A stretch of 10,421 bases of DNA, from NCBI GenBank assembly GCA_021787505.1, contig JAJYLU010000027.1, positions 1 to 10,421 of the forward strand. Direction: 5' to 3'. A program made the position numbers and the translations under genes. The notes beneath the pieces were generated by a model. That model had not been told where the DNA came from. It saw only the letters and a program-made list of their open reading frames with translations, and ran no database searches. Below, piece after piece: positions 1 through 4,859 of the stretch (the first letter of the stretch is position 1; each line of letters opens with the position of its first letter). The DNA comes from Nitrospirota bacterium (GTDB lineage: Bacteria; Nitrospirota; Thermodesulfovibrionia; Thermodesulfovibrionales; UBA6898).

Positions 1-31
1 CTAAAAGAGGCAGTGTAACAGCTCCTTGATA

Positions 32-80
32 GGACATTTCTATTTTGGCTATTTAGGACATTATCATTTTGGCGTTACAG
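32..80 (+). repeat. IS-end repeat units, forward arm
   Basis: Two related units, GGACATTTCTATTTTGGC at 32-49 and GGACATTATCATTTTGGC at 56-73, are directly repeated and followed by GTTACAG. Together they form the left arm of a large imperfect inverted repeat whose partner is 95-144. Confidence 0.75.
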
Positions 81-94
81 GGCGCGGCGGCAAG

Positions 95-144
95 CTGTTA
101 CGCCAATTTAGAAATGCCCGCTTTTTACCAAAGTAGAAATGTCC
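95..144 (-). repeat. IS-end repeat units, reverse arm
   Basis: CTGTTACGCC at 95-104 is the reverse complement of GGCGTTACAG at 71-80. CCAAAGTAGAAATGTCC at 128-144 matches the reverse complement of 32-48 with one change. The more divergent unit at 104-119 pairs with 56-71. Confidence 0.75.
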
Positions 145-188
145 GGTTTTCATGTTTAAATGCTAATCTTAGTTTAGATATAAAGTAG

Positions 189-248
189 TGGCTCCTAAAA
201 TGATGTAGTTTCCGGCAAGAAGCGGACACCAAAAAAGGAGCCAATATG
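189..248 (+). promoter_or_regulatory. Leader hairpin that can hide a ribosome binding site
   Basis: TGGCTCCT (189-196) is an exact reverse complement of AGGAGCCA (236-243). The second arm contains the Shine-Dalgarno sequence AAGGAG (235-240), which sits five bases before an ATG at 246. If the arms pair in RNA, the ribosome binding site is blocked, a familiar way of damping transposase translation. The pairing is seen in the sequence; the regulatory role is inferred. Confidence 0.4.
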
Positions 249-299
249 AAAAAAGTACTATAATTAAGAGGAAAAGGCAATTTCCAGAGAGGCAGCAAA
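246..299 (+). pseudogene. Aborted ORF start, possible transposase remnant
   Basis: An ATG with an excellent ribosome binding site opens an ORF that reads MKKVL and then stops (TAA 261-263). In another frame the following bases read EEKAISREAAKG before the RAYT element begins at 300, so the original gene may have continued through a frameshift. Its position about 150 bp inside an IS21-like end is where istA would begin. Too little is left to name the protein. Confidence 0.3.
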
Positions 300-322
300 G
301 GGGTCAGGTCTTGTTTCTTGCA
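300..322 (+). repeat. Left terminal inverted repeat of RAYT element
   Basis: The 23-bp arm starts GGGGTCAGGTCTTG and ends TTCTTGCA. Its reverse complement recurs at 1190-1212 with a single mismatch. It also supplies part of a possible -35 element (318-323). Confidence 0.85.
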
Positions 323-347
323 GGGAAAAACTGAAGTGTGATAGAAT
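318..347 (+). promoter_or_regulatory. Candidate promoter of the RAYT transposase
   Basis: TTGCAG (318-323) and TAGAAT (342-347) are spaced 18 bp apart. Transcription would begin about six bases after the -10 box, essentially at the ATG at 354. There is no Shine-Dalgarno sequence before that ATG, so the mRNA may be leaderless. Confidence 0.4.
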
Positions 348-353
348 ACCACT

Positions 354-1208
354 ATGGCAAGACCGCTGAGAATCGAATACGATGGCGCCCTTTACCACAT
401 TACCTCAAGGGGAAACGAAAGAAAGGCGATATTTCGGGATGACGAGGATCGTGTCGGTTTTCTTGAGGCCCTTCAAAAGGTAAATGAGCGGTTCAACTGG
501 ATATGCCATGCATATTGTCTCATGAACAATCACTATCACCTCGTTGTCGAGACCCCCGACGGCAACCTTTCGAAGGGGATGAGACAGCTAAACGGGGTCT
601 ACACACAGTACTTCAACAGGAAACACCATCGAGTCGGTCATATCTTCCAGGGCAGGTACAAGTCGATCCTGATAGAGAAAGAGAGCTATCTCCTTGAAGT
701 GAGCAGGTATGTCGTTTTGAACCCGGTAAGGGCGAAGGCGGTAAAAAAGCCTGAGGACTGGAACTGGAGCAGCTATCGCAGTACGGCCGGAATGGAAAGG
801 CCCCATAAATGCCTAAGCCCGGACTGGATATTAGCACAATTCGGGACAAAAAGACGGCAGGCGGAGAAGAAGTATAGAGAGTTTGTAGTAGCGGGAATTC
901 AGGAAAAGGGGATCTGGGAGGAAGTGCGGGGGCAGAGCGTTTTAGGTAAAGGGATATTTTTTGAAAAACTTCTCGCCCACGTAAAGGCAAATGAGGACAT
1001 AAAAGAGATACCGAGGAGGCAAAGGTACGTAAATAGGCCAGCGCTGTCAACGGTACTCTCCCACGGGGAGCACTCTGCCAATCAGATAAGAAAAGCCGTG
1101 ATGGACTATGGATACAGTCAGAAGGAAGTGGCTGAATTCCTGGGCGTCCACTATTCCACAATAAGCAGGTGGGTGAACAGGACATCTAATGCAAGAAAAA
1201 AGACCTGA
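354..1208 (+). CDS. REP-associated tyrosine transposase (RAYT), Y1_Tnp/TnpA-REP family
   Basis: This enzyme of 284 residues is of the HUH single-strand transposase class related to IS200/IS605 TnpA. It is expected to nick and join DNA at REP-like hairpins through a tyrosine-DNA link. The N-terminus MARPLRIEY..ALYHITSRGN is typical of the family. The HUH metal site is H60-Y61-H62 within LMNNHYHLVVE. The GRYKSILIE..SYLLEVSRYVVLNPVRA block (about 100-127) carries the likely nucleophile, best candidate Y119, with Y112 the alternative. A C-terminal helix-turn-helix is seen at about 254-273 (YSQKEVAEFLGVHYSTISRW), an extension found in the longer, DnaA/HTH-tailed RAYTs. All key motifs are intact and there is no frameshift, so the protein could be active. 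The stop codon lies inside the right inverted repeat. Confidence 0.9.
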   Translation: MARPLRIEYDGALYHITSRGNERKAIFRDDEDRVGFLEALQKVNERFNWICHAYCLMNNHYHLVVETPDGNLSKGMRQLNGVYTQYFNRKHHRVGHIFQGRYKSILIEKESYLLEVSRYVVLNPVRAKAVKKPEDWNWSSYRSTAGMERPHKCLSPDWILAQFGTKRRQAEKKYREFVVAGIQEKGIWEEVRGQSVLGKGIFFEKLLAHVKANEDIKEIPRRQRYVNRPALSTVLSHGEHSANQIRKAVMDYGYSQKEVAEFLGVHYSTISRWVNRTSNARKKT

Positions 1209-1212
1209 CCCC
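1190..1212 (-). repeat. Right terminal inverted repeat of RAYT element
   Basis: This is the partner of 300-322. It overlaps the 3' end of the transposase gene, so the last codons (ARKKT, stop TGA at 1206-1208) are encoded by the repeat itself. Confidence 0.85.
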
Positions 1213-1241
1213 ATTTTCTCCCCTGACCCCATTTTCTCCCC
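1206..1241 (+). repeat. Tandem 18-bp duplication at RAYT right end
   Basis: TGACCCCATTTTCTCCCC occurs twice in direct succession, at 1206-1223 and 1224-1241, with no differences. The first copy begins with the transposase stop codon and shares TGACCCC with the right inverted repeat. Confidence 0.9.
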
Positions 1242-1253
1242 GCGTGTAAAGTG

Positions 1254-1433
1254 ATGAGAGTTTATGTTAACGATATAGCAGTCGATATTCTGCCGGGGAT
1301 GACTGTCAGACATGCGGTCATCAGCGCGGGCTTGATGGATCAGATCTGCCTGAAGAAGGTCTATGACGAATGGGGCAATGAGGTAGGCCTCGACGGAGCG
1401 CTTTCCGAGGGGGCGAAGATTTTCGTGAGGTAA
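1254..1433 (+). CDS. Small beta-grasp (ThiS/MoaD-like) protein
   Basis: This is a 59-residue protein. The pattern MRVYVNDIAVDILPGMTVRH, then AVISAG and KVYDEWGNEVGLDGALSEGAKIFVR, follows the beta-grasp layout: a VNG-like first hairpin, a TV-led helix, V..D..GN.V in the middle, and a final L.EG..I.V strand. It ends in VR and lacks the C-terminal GG that ThiS and MoaD need to carry sulfur, so a classical sulfur-carrier role is doubtful. ATG at 1254 is chosen over the adjacent GTG at 1251. Neither has a clear ribosome binding site, and the RAYT element ends only about 12 bp upstream, so the natural promoter may have been displaced. It is followed by a rhodanese domain on the same strand. The fold call is by pattern; the function is unknown. 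Confidence 0.55.
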   Translation: MRVYVNDIAVDILPGMTVRHAVISAGLMDQICLKKVYDEWGNEVGLDGALSEGAKIFVR

Positions 1434-1519
1434 AGGACGGGGGCTGTTTAGATGCCATTGCCCTTGCAATAAAATTGTCCCAGAGGATCGGGACGCGGGG
1501 ATACCGAAGGGAGAGCTAA

Positions 1520-1849
1520 CAACAGGATTTCCGCATTACACAATTCAAGAGGAAACAGAGGGGGCGGTCGAAACAGTTTACAGTCATCGATGCGAGGACA
1601 AGAGAGGAATACGACGCGGCCCATATTTTTGGTGCAGTCAGCATCCCGGAAAAGGATTTCGAGAAATTCATGAATCGCCTTCCTCAGGACAAGGGCGCGC
1701 TCCTTGTAGTTATTTGTAACGACCCGCAATGCGAAACGAGCAAGCGGTGGGTGAGGAAGACGGCTGCTGCCGGCTATGTAAACATAGTTATTTATGTAGA
1801 TGGGTTTTTGATCTGGAAAGAAAACATAATGCCAATATCACCGTTCTGA
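1520..1849 (+). pseudogene. Rhodanese-like domain without a clear start
   Basis: The open frame from 1520 to the TGA at 1847-1849 encodes a recognisable single rhodanese domain: FTVIDARTREEYDAAHIFGAVSIP, LPQDKGALLVVICNDPQC, then a helix leading to AAGYVNIVIYVDGFLIWKE. Rhodaneses transfer sulfane sulfur through a loop cysteine; here the candidates are the two Cys of ICNDPQCETS. Similarity begins before FTVID (RITQFKRKQ), but an in-frame TAA at 1517-1519 closes the frame and there is no ATG, GTG or TTG before M in FMNRL (1670), which would remove half the domain. So the 5' end is lost, a frameshift lies near 1500, or a rare ATT start at 1535 is used. It lies downstream of the beta-grasp gene, a combination suggestive of sulfur handling, though this is inference. 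Confidence 0.6.
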
Positions 1850-2004
1850 AACGATCTTGATATTTCTGATGCAAATAAACCTTAGAAACCGGACCATAGT
1901 CGCTAAAGGAATACAGTAATAAGCCGCATAACAACGCCGCCTTATACCAGCAGATCGGCAAGTTAGGCCGGAATATCAAGCGGGAAGTAAAGAAATAAAT
2001 GAAA
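1850..2004. other. Intergenic stretch with IS3 scrap
   Basis: Between the rhodanese frame and the next terminator I see no intact gene. The only recognisable content is the short OrfA-like fragment listed separately (1900-1998). Confidence 0.5.
1900..1998 (+). pseudogene. Fragment resembling C-terminus of IS3-family OrfA
   Basis: A 32-codon open stretch between in-frame stops ends AALYQQIGKLGRNIKREVKK. The LYQQIGKL core matches the C-terminal leucine-zipper end of many IS3-family OrfA proteins (typically L-Y-x-x-I-G-x-L-k-v-E-x-x-x-L-K-K-K), after which this copy diverges. No start codon or upstream helix-turn-helix is present. It is best read as a decayed scrap, and chance resemblance is possible given the length. 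Confidence 0.35.
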
Positions 2005-2024
2005 GGGGGAAGATTTCTTCCCCC
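2005..2024 (-). terminator. Rho-independent terminator for the small secreted protein gene
   Basis: GGGGGAAG (2005-2012) and CTTCCCCC (2017-2024) form a perfect 8-bp stem with a four-base loop. On the minus strand the stem is followed by TTTCATTTATTTCTTT, a T-rich tail. It lies about 45 bp after the stop of the gene ending at 2070, which gives the direction. On the plus strand there is no T-run. Confidence 0.75.
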
Positions 2025-2069
2025 TCTCATCCGGGGTCGTTAAGAAGCAGGGCTAATGTAGGGAATGGA

Positions 2070-2417
2070 CTAAAAATTGGCGATAAAATGCCAGTCCTCT
2101 CTATAACCGGTATTTGATCCATATAGGTCAAGAGTACCGTCGCTACGCACATCGGCAAATAAGTAGTTCCATCCATAAGTTTCTGACGGCACCGGGGCGC
2201 CGCTGCTATCGAGCACGACTGCAAAGAAACTGCCGTTGGCGTCCGTGCTTTCATAATTAATCACCGCATGATCGCCAAAAACATTCCAGTCCGGATATAC
2301 TGCAAGATAACTGGATGTGAACGGTGAATCGGCGATAAACGCCTGAGCCTCACTCCTGGAATAACTTAATACCACCAACAGACCAATGACTGCAATAATC
2401 AGAATGCCTCTTTTCAT
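2070..2417 (-). CDS. Small secreted protein of unknown function
   Basis: This 115-residue protein starts with a clear signal peptide: MKRG, a hydrophobic run ILIIAVIGLLVVLSY, and a probable signal peptidase I site after A26 (SEAQA). The mature part of about 89 residues is rich in aromatic residues, Asp and Ser, has no cysteine or lipobox, and shows a loose strand-rich look (SSYLAVYPDWNVFGDHAVINY; GWNYLFADVRSDGTLDLYG). I do not recognise the family. The start is well supported by AAGGAGAG about five bases upstream on the minus strand. It has its own consensus -10 box, a leader of about 150 bases and a terminator, so it looks like a single-gene transcript. It probably acts in the periplasm or outside the cell. 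Confidence 0.7.
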   Translation of the reverse strand: MKRGILIIAVIGLLVVLSYSRSEAQAFIADSPFTSSYLAVYPDWNVFGDHAVINYESTDANGSFFAVVLDSSGAPVPSETYGWNYLFADVRSDGTLDLYGSNTGYREDWHFIANF

Positions 2418-2505
2418 TTCCTCTCTCCTTTCGAGAAATAGTTGGAATAATTACCGAGCCTCGGCTGGACTGCGCAAATCCCGACGATATCTTTTTCCTC
2501 TGAAA

Positions 2506-2517
2506 ATCACCTCCTTT
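2506..2517 (-). promoter_or_regulatory. Orphan perfect Shine-Dalgarno in leader
   Basis: The minus strand reads AAAGGAGGTGAT, a 12-base exact complement to the 3' end of 16S rRNA. It is about 90 bases before the ATG at 2417, with no convincing start codon at the right distance. The only nearby frame is a GTG inside the motif leading to about 19 codons. It may be a remnant, a ribosome standby site, or a tiny-ORF site. Confidence 0.35.
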
Positions 2518-2552
2518 TTCGATTTTGTAAGCCCACTACGATAATACATCGT

Positions 2553-2564
2553 GATAAGCTTATC
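2553..2564. promoter_or_regulatory. Perfect palindrome at predicted transcription start
   Basis: GATAAGCTTATC is a 12-bp perfect palindrome immediately downstream of the TATAAT box (2572-2577 on the minus strand), where the start of transcription would fall. This is a natural operator position for a dimeric regulator; binding is not shown. Confidence 0.35.
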
Positions 2565-2571
2565 TTTCCAA

Positions 2572-2600
2572 ATTATACGCCAAAAAAATGGTTAAGTGAT
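2572..2600 (-). promoter_or_regulatory. Promoter of small secreted protein gene
   Basis: The minus strand has an exact TATAAT at 2577-2572. The -35 region is weak: at 17-bp spacing it reads ATCACT. Transcription would start near 2565, giving a leader of about 150 bases before the ATG at 2417. Confidence 0.5.
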
Positions 2601-2655
2601 AAGAATGTATCGGCCGGGGTGACGGGTTGGGATACATGTAGAAAATAAGCGCTTC

Positions 2656-4017
2656 CTACCGCGTCATCCACGAACGCGAGCGTACGGAGAAGAGCGCATA
2701 GGGGAATATCCAGAAAAGGGTAAAGGCCGAAAAATACGAGTAGAGGATGCCGTAGATGAAATCCCACGATCTTTCGGAACGGAAATAATACAGCGTATTG
2801 AGGAACGACATTAGTCCGATGGCGAAGAGCAGCCGGAGGATAGTCGCCGGGTCATGCATGCACATGAAGACGAGCAGCCCAAGCACCGCATAGCTGATCG
2901 GAAAGCGCAGGTTCCGCACACAGACATCCACAAGCGTGATAAGGCGGGACCATAAGGGCCGCTTCCAGAGGACCTTGAAAAGCCGCAGTTCTTCCTTTAT
3001 ATAACTTCTCTCCCACCTCAGGTACATCCTGCTCATTTTTGTATACGTAGCGGGAGCCACTGTATGGACGACCGCCGTTCTTTGATAGACCGTATCGTAC
3101 CCTTCGGAAAGTATGAAGTTCGTCAGAGAACGGTCTTCCCCGTATGTGCAGGGCTCACCGAGGAAGGTCTGTTTCATCCAGCGTTCGAGCACCTGACGAA
3201 TGGCCGACAGGCGGTAGGCGGAAAGAGCCCCCGGGCAGCAGTAGACGGCGCCGTAAGTAGACTGTGCGGCGCGGAGAAAATCAAAGGACAAAATAAACCG
3301 CACGTGGAGCATTCGGGGAATAATCCCCTCTTCTTTGTTGAAGACGGAGACTTTTCCGGCGACCGCCCCGACCCTTGAATTGCGAAAAGGGCCGGCAATG
3401 GACAGAAGGGTGTCACGCTCGATCACGCTGTCGGAGTCTATGGTGACGGCTATTTCCCCCTCTGCTCGCCGAAACCCCTCTTCGAGGGCCGCACGCTTGC
3501 CCCGATTTTCAGGGAACCGGATCGGTTTTACCAGGCCCGGGTGGCGGAGGGCCGCCCTCATGATGTAGTGCCAGGTATCGTCTTTACTGCCGTCATCGAT
3601 GACGATAAGTTCCAGCTTTTCGCTCGGGTACCTCGCTGCCGCCACGGAATCGATCGATTTTTCGACCATCTGCCCCTCATTGTATGCCGGGATGATCACC
3701 GTTACGGAGGGCGCATTGTTCCATGCAGCGGAGGCGGCAGGCCTGTACCAAAACCACAGAATAGTTCTGAATACCAGAAGAAGGGAGCCCATTGTTGCCC
3801 AGATCACACTCGGACGGACAATGAAGCGGGACCATTGGGCCGTTCTTGCGTACTGCAATACAGAATGGAAGAGATTCGAGAAAATACTCGTGTAAACGAT
3901 AAAAAGGAGGGCAGTTATGATCGAGGCGATAACACTCAAATCCCATAGGACCTGAAGAGGTTCCGCCGGAATGCCGGCAGAGTTATGGGAAAGATTTCTG
4001 ACCTTCTGAGTATACAT
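2656..4017 (-). CDS. Membrane family-2 glycosyltransferase, hyaluronan/chitin-oligosaccharide synthase-like
   Basis: This processive GT2 enzyme of 453 residues is expected to polymerise a sugar from a UDP donor and push it across the inner membrane. N-terminal membrane segments lie at about 25-45 and 72-90. The catalytic domain carries VTVIIPAYNEG (105-115), DDGS (141-144), the DSDS metal site (194-197) and GEDRSLTN with the base Asp (293-300). It ends in LRWERS (333-338), and further membrane segments follow at about 372-386, 393-412 and 420-444. The layout matches HasA/NodC-type synthases. The usual Q-x-x-R-W reads M331-Y-L-R-W, so the Gln is absent. ATG at 4017 is chosen over an upstream TTG at 4062 because AAAGGA lies nine bases before it. 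No export or precursor gene is adjacent, and the product is unknown. Confidence 0.8.
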   Translation of the reverse strand: MYTQKVRNLSHNSAGIPAEPLQVLWDLSVIASIITALLFIVYTSIFSNLFHSVLQYARTAQWSRFIVRPSVIWATMGSLLLVFRTILWFWYRPAASAAWNNAPSVTVIIPAYNEGQMVEKSIDSVAAARYPSEKLELIVIDDGSKDDTWHYIMRAALRHPGLVKPIRFPENRGKRAALEEGFRRAEGEIAVTIDSDSVIERDTLLSIAGPFRNSRVGAVAGKVSVFNKEEGIIPRMLHVRFILSFDFLRAAQSTYGAVYCCPGALSAYRLSAIRQVLERWMKQTFLGEPCTYGEDRSLTNFILSEGYDTVYQRTAVVHTVAPATYTKMSRMYLRWERSYIKEELRLFKVLWKRPLWSRLITLVDVCVRNLRFPISYAVLGLLVFMCMHDPATILRLLFAIGLMSFLNTLYYFRSERSWDFIYGILYSYFSAFTLFWIFPYALFSVRSRSWMTR

Positions 4018-4094
4018 TGTCGTATTTCCTTTGTTGTGTGTTGGGAGTGGCCTAACGTGCAACCGAGGTGAAGGAGCTTCTCAGGGCATCCTCC

Positions 4095-4178
4095 GGCCCG
4101 ATTCCGGAAATGTATCCCGACTGAACGGCTGCCTGTCAAATTATAGATTAATACCTGGTGAAACAGATTGTCAAATTA
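4095..4178 (-). promoter_or_regulatory. Candidate promoter(s) of the glycosyltransferase, with repeated TAATTTGACA
   Basis: On the minus strand TAATTTGACA occurs at 4178-4169 and again at 4143-4134, 35 bp apart, each holding an exact TTGACA -35 box. The downstream copy is followed at 17-bp spacing by GATACA. The upstream copy has a less well spaced TATTAA, then TATAAT. The region lies between the stop of the preceding gene (4193) and the start at 4017. Confidence 0.4.
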
Positions 4179-4192
4179 AAGAAATTTCATTT

Positions 4193-4735
4193 TCACTCTT
4201 CCCTCTTGGCCCCGACGAACCAGTCGCTCTTGTCCGCAAACAGCGCGTTGAAGGTCGTCAGCGACCCGTAGCACCGGGTGACATATTGCTGCAGGTCCGC
4301 TTTTTCTGCGTCCGTCAGGTCCTTATGGGAATTGATGTTCTGTTCGAGGACCCTCAGCTGGTTGCGGACCAGGACGATCTTATGGAAGAAGGTATCGATC
4401 GGGACGGTCTTACCCTGTAAGCCAGGCTTCCCCGGCTTCAGGACCATCTCTCCGCCTTCCCACTTTGCAGCCAGAGGGGGAGAAGCGCCGACAAGGCCCT
4501 CTTCGCGCAGGACTTCCCTGATCGCGTCTTTCAATTCATCCATCTCCATACCTCTTCCTCCCTCCTCCTGATACGGAACATCCGATAGTTCGTCTGCTGC
4601 CGCAGCCGGGTCAAACAATTTCACACCGCCCTTTATGAAGTCCACGGCGAGCCGTGTCTCCTCAATATTGACAACTCTTCCCGTGCCGAAGACTTTGTGG
4701 TGCACCACCTGTCCGTTATGAAATTTGTCCGTCAT
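4193..4735 (-). CDS. Two-domain protein with UvrD-type tudor-like N-terminus, function unknown
   Basis: In this 180-residue soluble protein, residues 5-43 (FHNGQVVHHKVFGTGRV, then a strand, then GGVKLFDP) match the small tudor-like module (G..V.H..FG.G.V, then F..GVKKL) found at the C-terminus of UvrD/PcrA helicases, where it contacts RNA polymerase. A variable linker with an acidic patch (about 50-80, including MDELKDAIREVLREEG) follows. The C-terminal part (about 98-170) is a separate, helical, conserved-looking domain (VPIDTFFHKIVLVRNQLRVLEQ; LQQYVTRCYGSLTTFNALF) that I cannot name. No helicase motifs are present. GGAGG lies four bases before the ATG on the minus strand. It is divergent from rluB. 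A role near RNA polymerase or DNA repair is a guess from the N-terminal module alone. Confidence 0.65.
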   Translation of the reverse strand: MTDKFHNGQVVHHKVFGTGRVVNIEETRLAVDFIKGGVKLFDPAAAADELSDVPYQEEGGRGMEMDELKDAIREVLREEGLVGASPPLAAKWEGGEMVLKPGKPGLQGKTVPIDTFFHKIVLVRNQLRVLEQNINSHKDLTDAEKADLQQYVTRCYGSLTTFNALFADKSDWFVGAKREE

Positions 4736-4859
4736 AAAACCTCCGTCGAGCTTAAGGTCTGCTCTTATTATCCATTAAAACGAAATGAATGGATAGCAAA
4801 TCGTAATACACGACTGCCGTATGTGTATGCGTCCACTTTTATGTTATTATTTATACTTC
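4736..4859. promoter_or_regulatory. Divergent promoter region between tudor-like gene and rluB
   Basis: This is a 124-base A+T-rich spacer serving two divergent genes. Toward rluB, TATTAT (4845-4850) could be a -10 box, placing the transcript start close to the rluB ATG at 4860; no good -35 is visible. An 8-bp inverted repeat (4769-4795) lies on the side of the minus-strand gene. Confidence 0.4.
4769..4795. repeat. Inverted repeat TATCCATT / AATGGATA
   Basis: TATCCATT (4769-4776) and AATGGATA (4788-4795) are exact reverse complements separated by 11 bases. They lie 34 bases upstream of the minus-strand ATG at 4735. This could be an operator or a leader hairpin. Confidence 0.45.

Larger units (their letters stand above)
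1..299 (+). mobile_element. Remnant of IS21-like element(s): two ends back to back
   Basis: Bases 1-79 read like the right end of an insertion sequence: a five-codon ORF tail (LKEAV, stop at 16-18), then two direct copies of a GGACATT..ATTTTGGC unit (32-49 and 56-73) finishing in GGCGTTACA. Sixteen bases later TGTTACGCC begins the opposite end, with two units in reverse orientation (104-119, degenerate, and 128-144). The tip TG..CA and the multiple subterminal repeats fit what is known of the IS21 family. Beyond the second end lie a leader and an aborted ORF (246-263) where istA would be expected. No istA or istB body is present, so this is a deletion remnant or a junction of two copies. The family assignment rests on end architecture alone. 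Confidence 0.5.
300..1241 (+). mobile_element. RAYT element (REP-associated tyrosine transposase unit)
   Basis: The unit is bounded by inverted repeats at 300-322 and 1190-1212 that match at 22 of 23 positions. It carries one transposase gene and ends in a tandem duplication (1206-1241). GGGGTCAGGTCTT-type termini are common beside Y1/RAYT transposases in Deltaproteobacteria and relatives. No target-site duplication is expected for this class and none was seen. The exact right boundary is uncertain: it could be 1212, 1223 or 1241. Confidence 0.65.
2418..2655. other. Intergenic leader/promoter region, minus strand
   Basis: These 238 bases hold no gene. They contain the promoter, a palindrome at the predicted start of transcription, an orphan perfect Shine-Dalgarno sequence, and a short inverted pair (GATACAT/ATGTATC, about 2613-2641) just after the glycosyltransferase stop. 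Confidence 0.5.

Noticed and set aside
1..300. CRISPR-like array from the repeated ATGTCC units
   Set aside because: There are only four degenerate units in two opposite orientations, without regular spacers; they are transposon-end repeats.
613..1185. 190-residue ORF on the minus strand inside the transposase gene
   Set aside because: It is a frame shadow of the transposase: low-complexity Ser/Pro/Leu composition, no motif, no ribosome binding site.
2506..2517. ATCACCTCCTTT as a possible 16S rRNA 3' end
   Set aside because: Only these 12 bases match; there is no helix 45 or other rRNA sequence around it. It is better read as a Shine-Dalgarno sequence on the minus strand.
4018..4062. TTG at 4062 as start of the glycosyltransferase
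   Set aside because: It would add 15 unlikely residues; the ATG at 4017 has a good ribosome binding site and is a natural start before the first membrane segment.
4821..4859. ATG at 4821 as start of rluB
   Set aside because: It adds 13 hydrophobic residues not seen in the family and has no ribosome binding site; the S4 domain starts right after the ATG at 4860.
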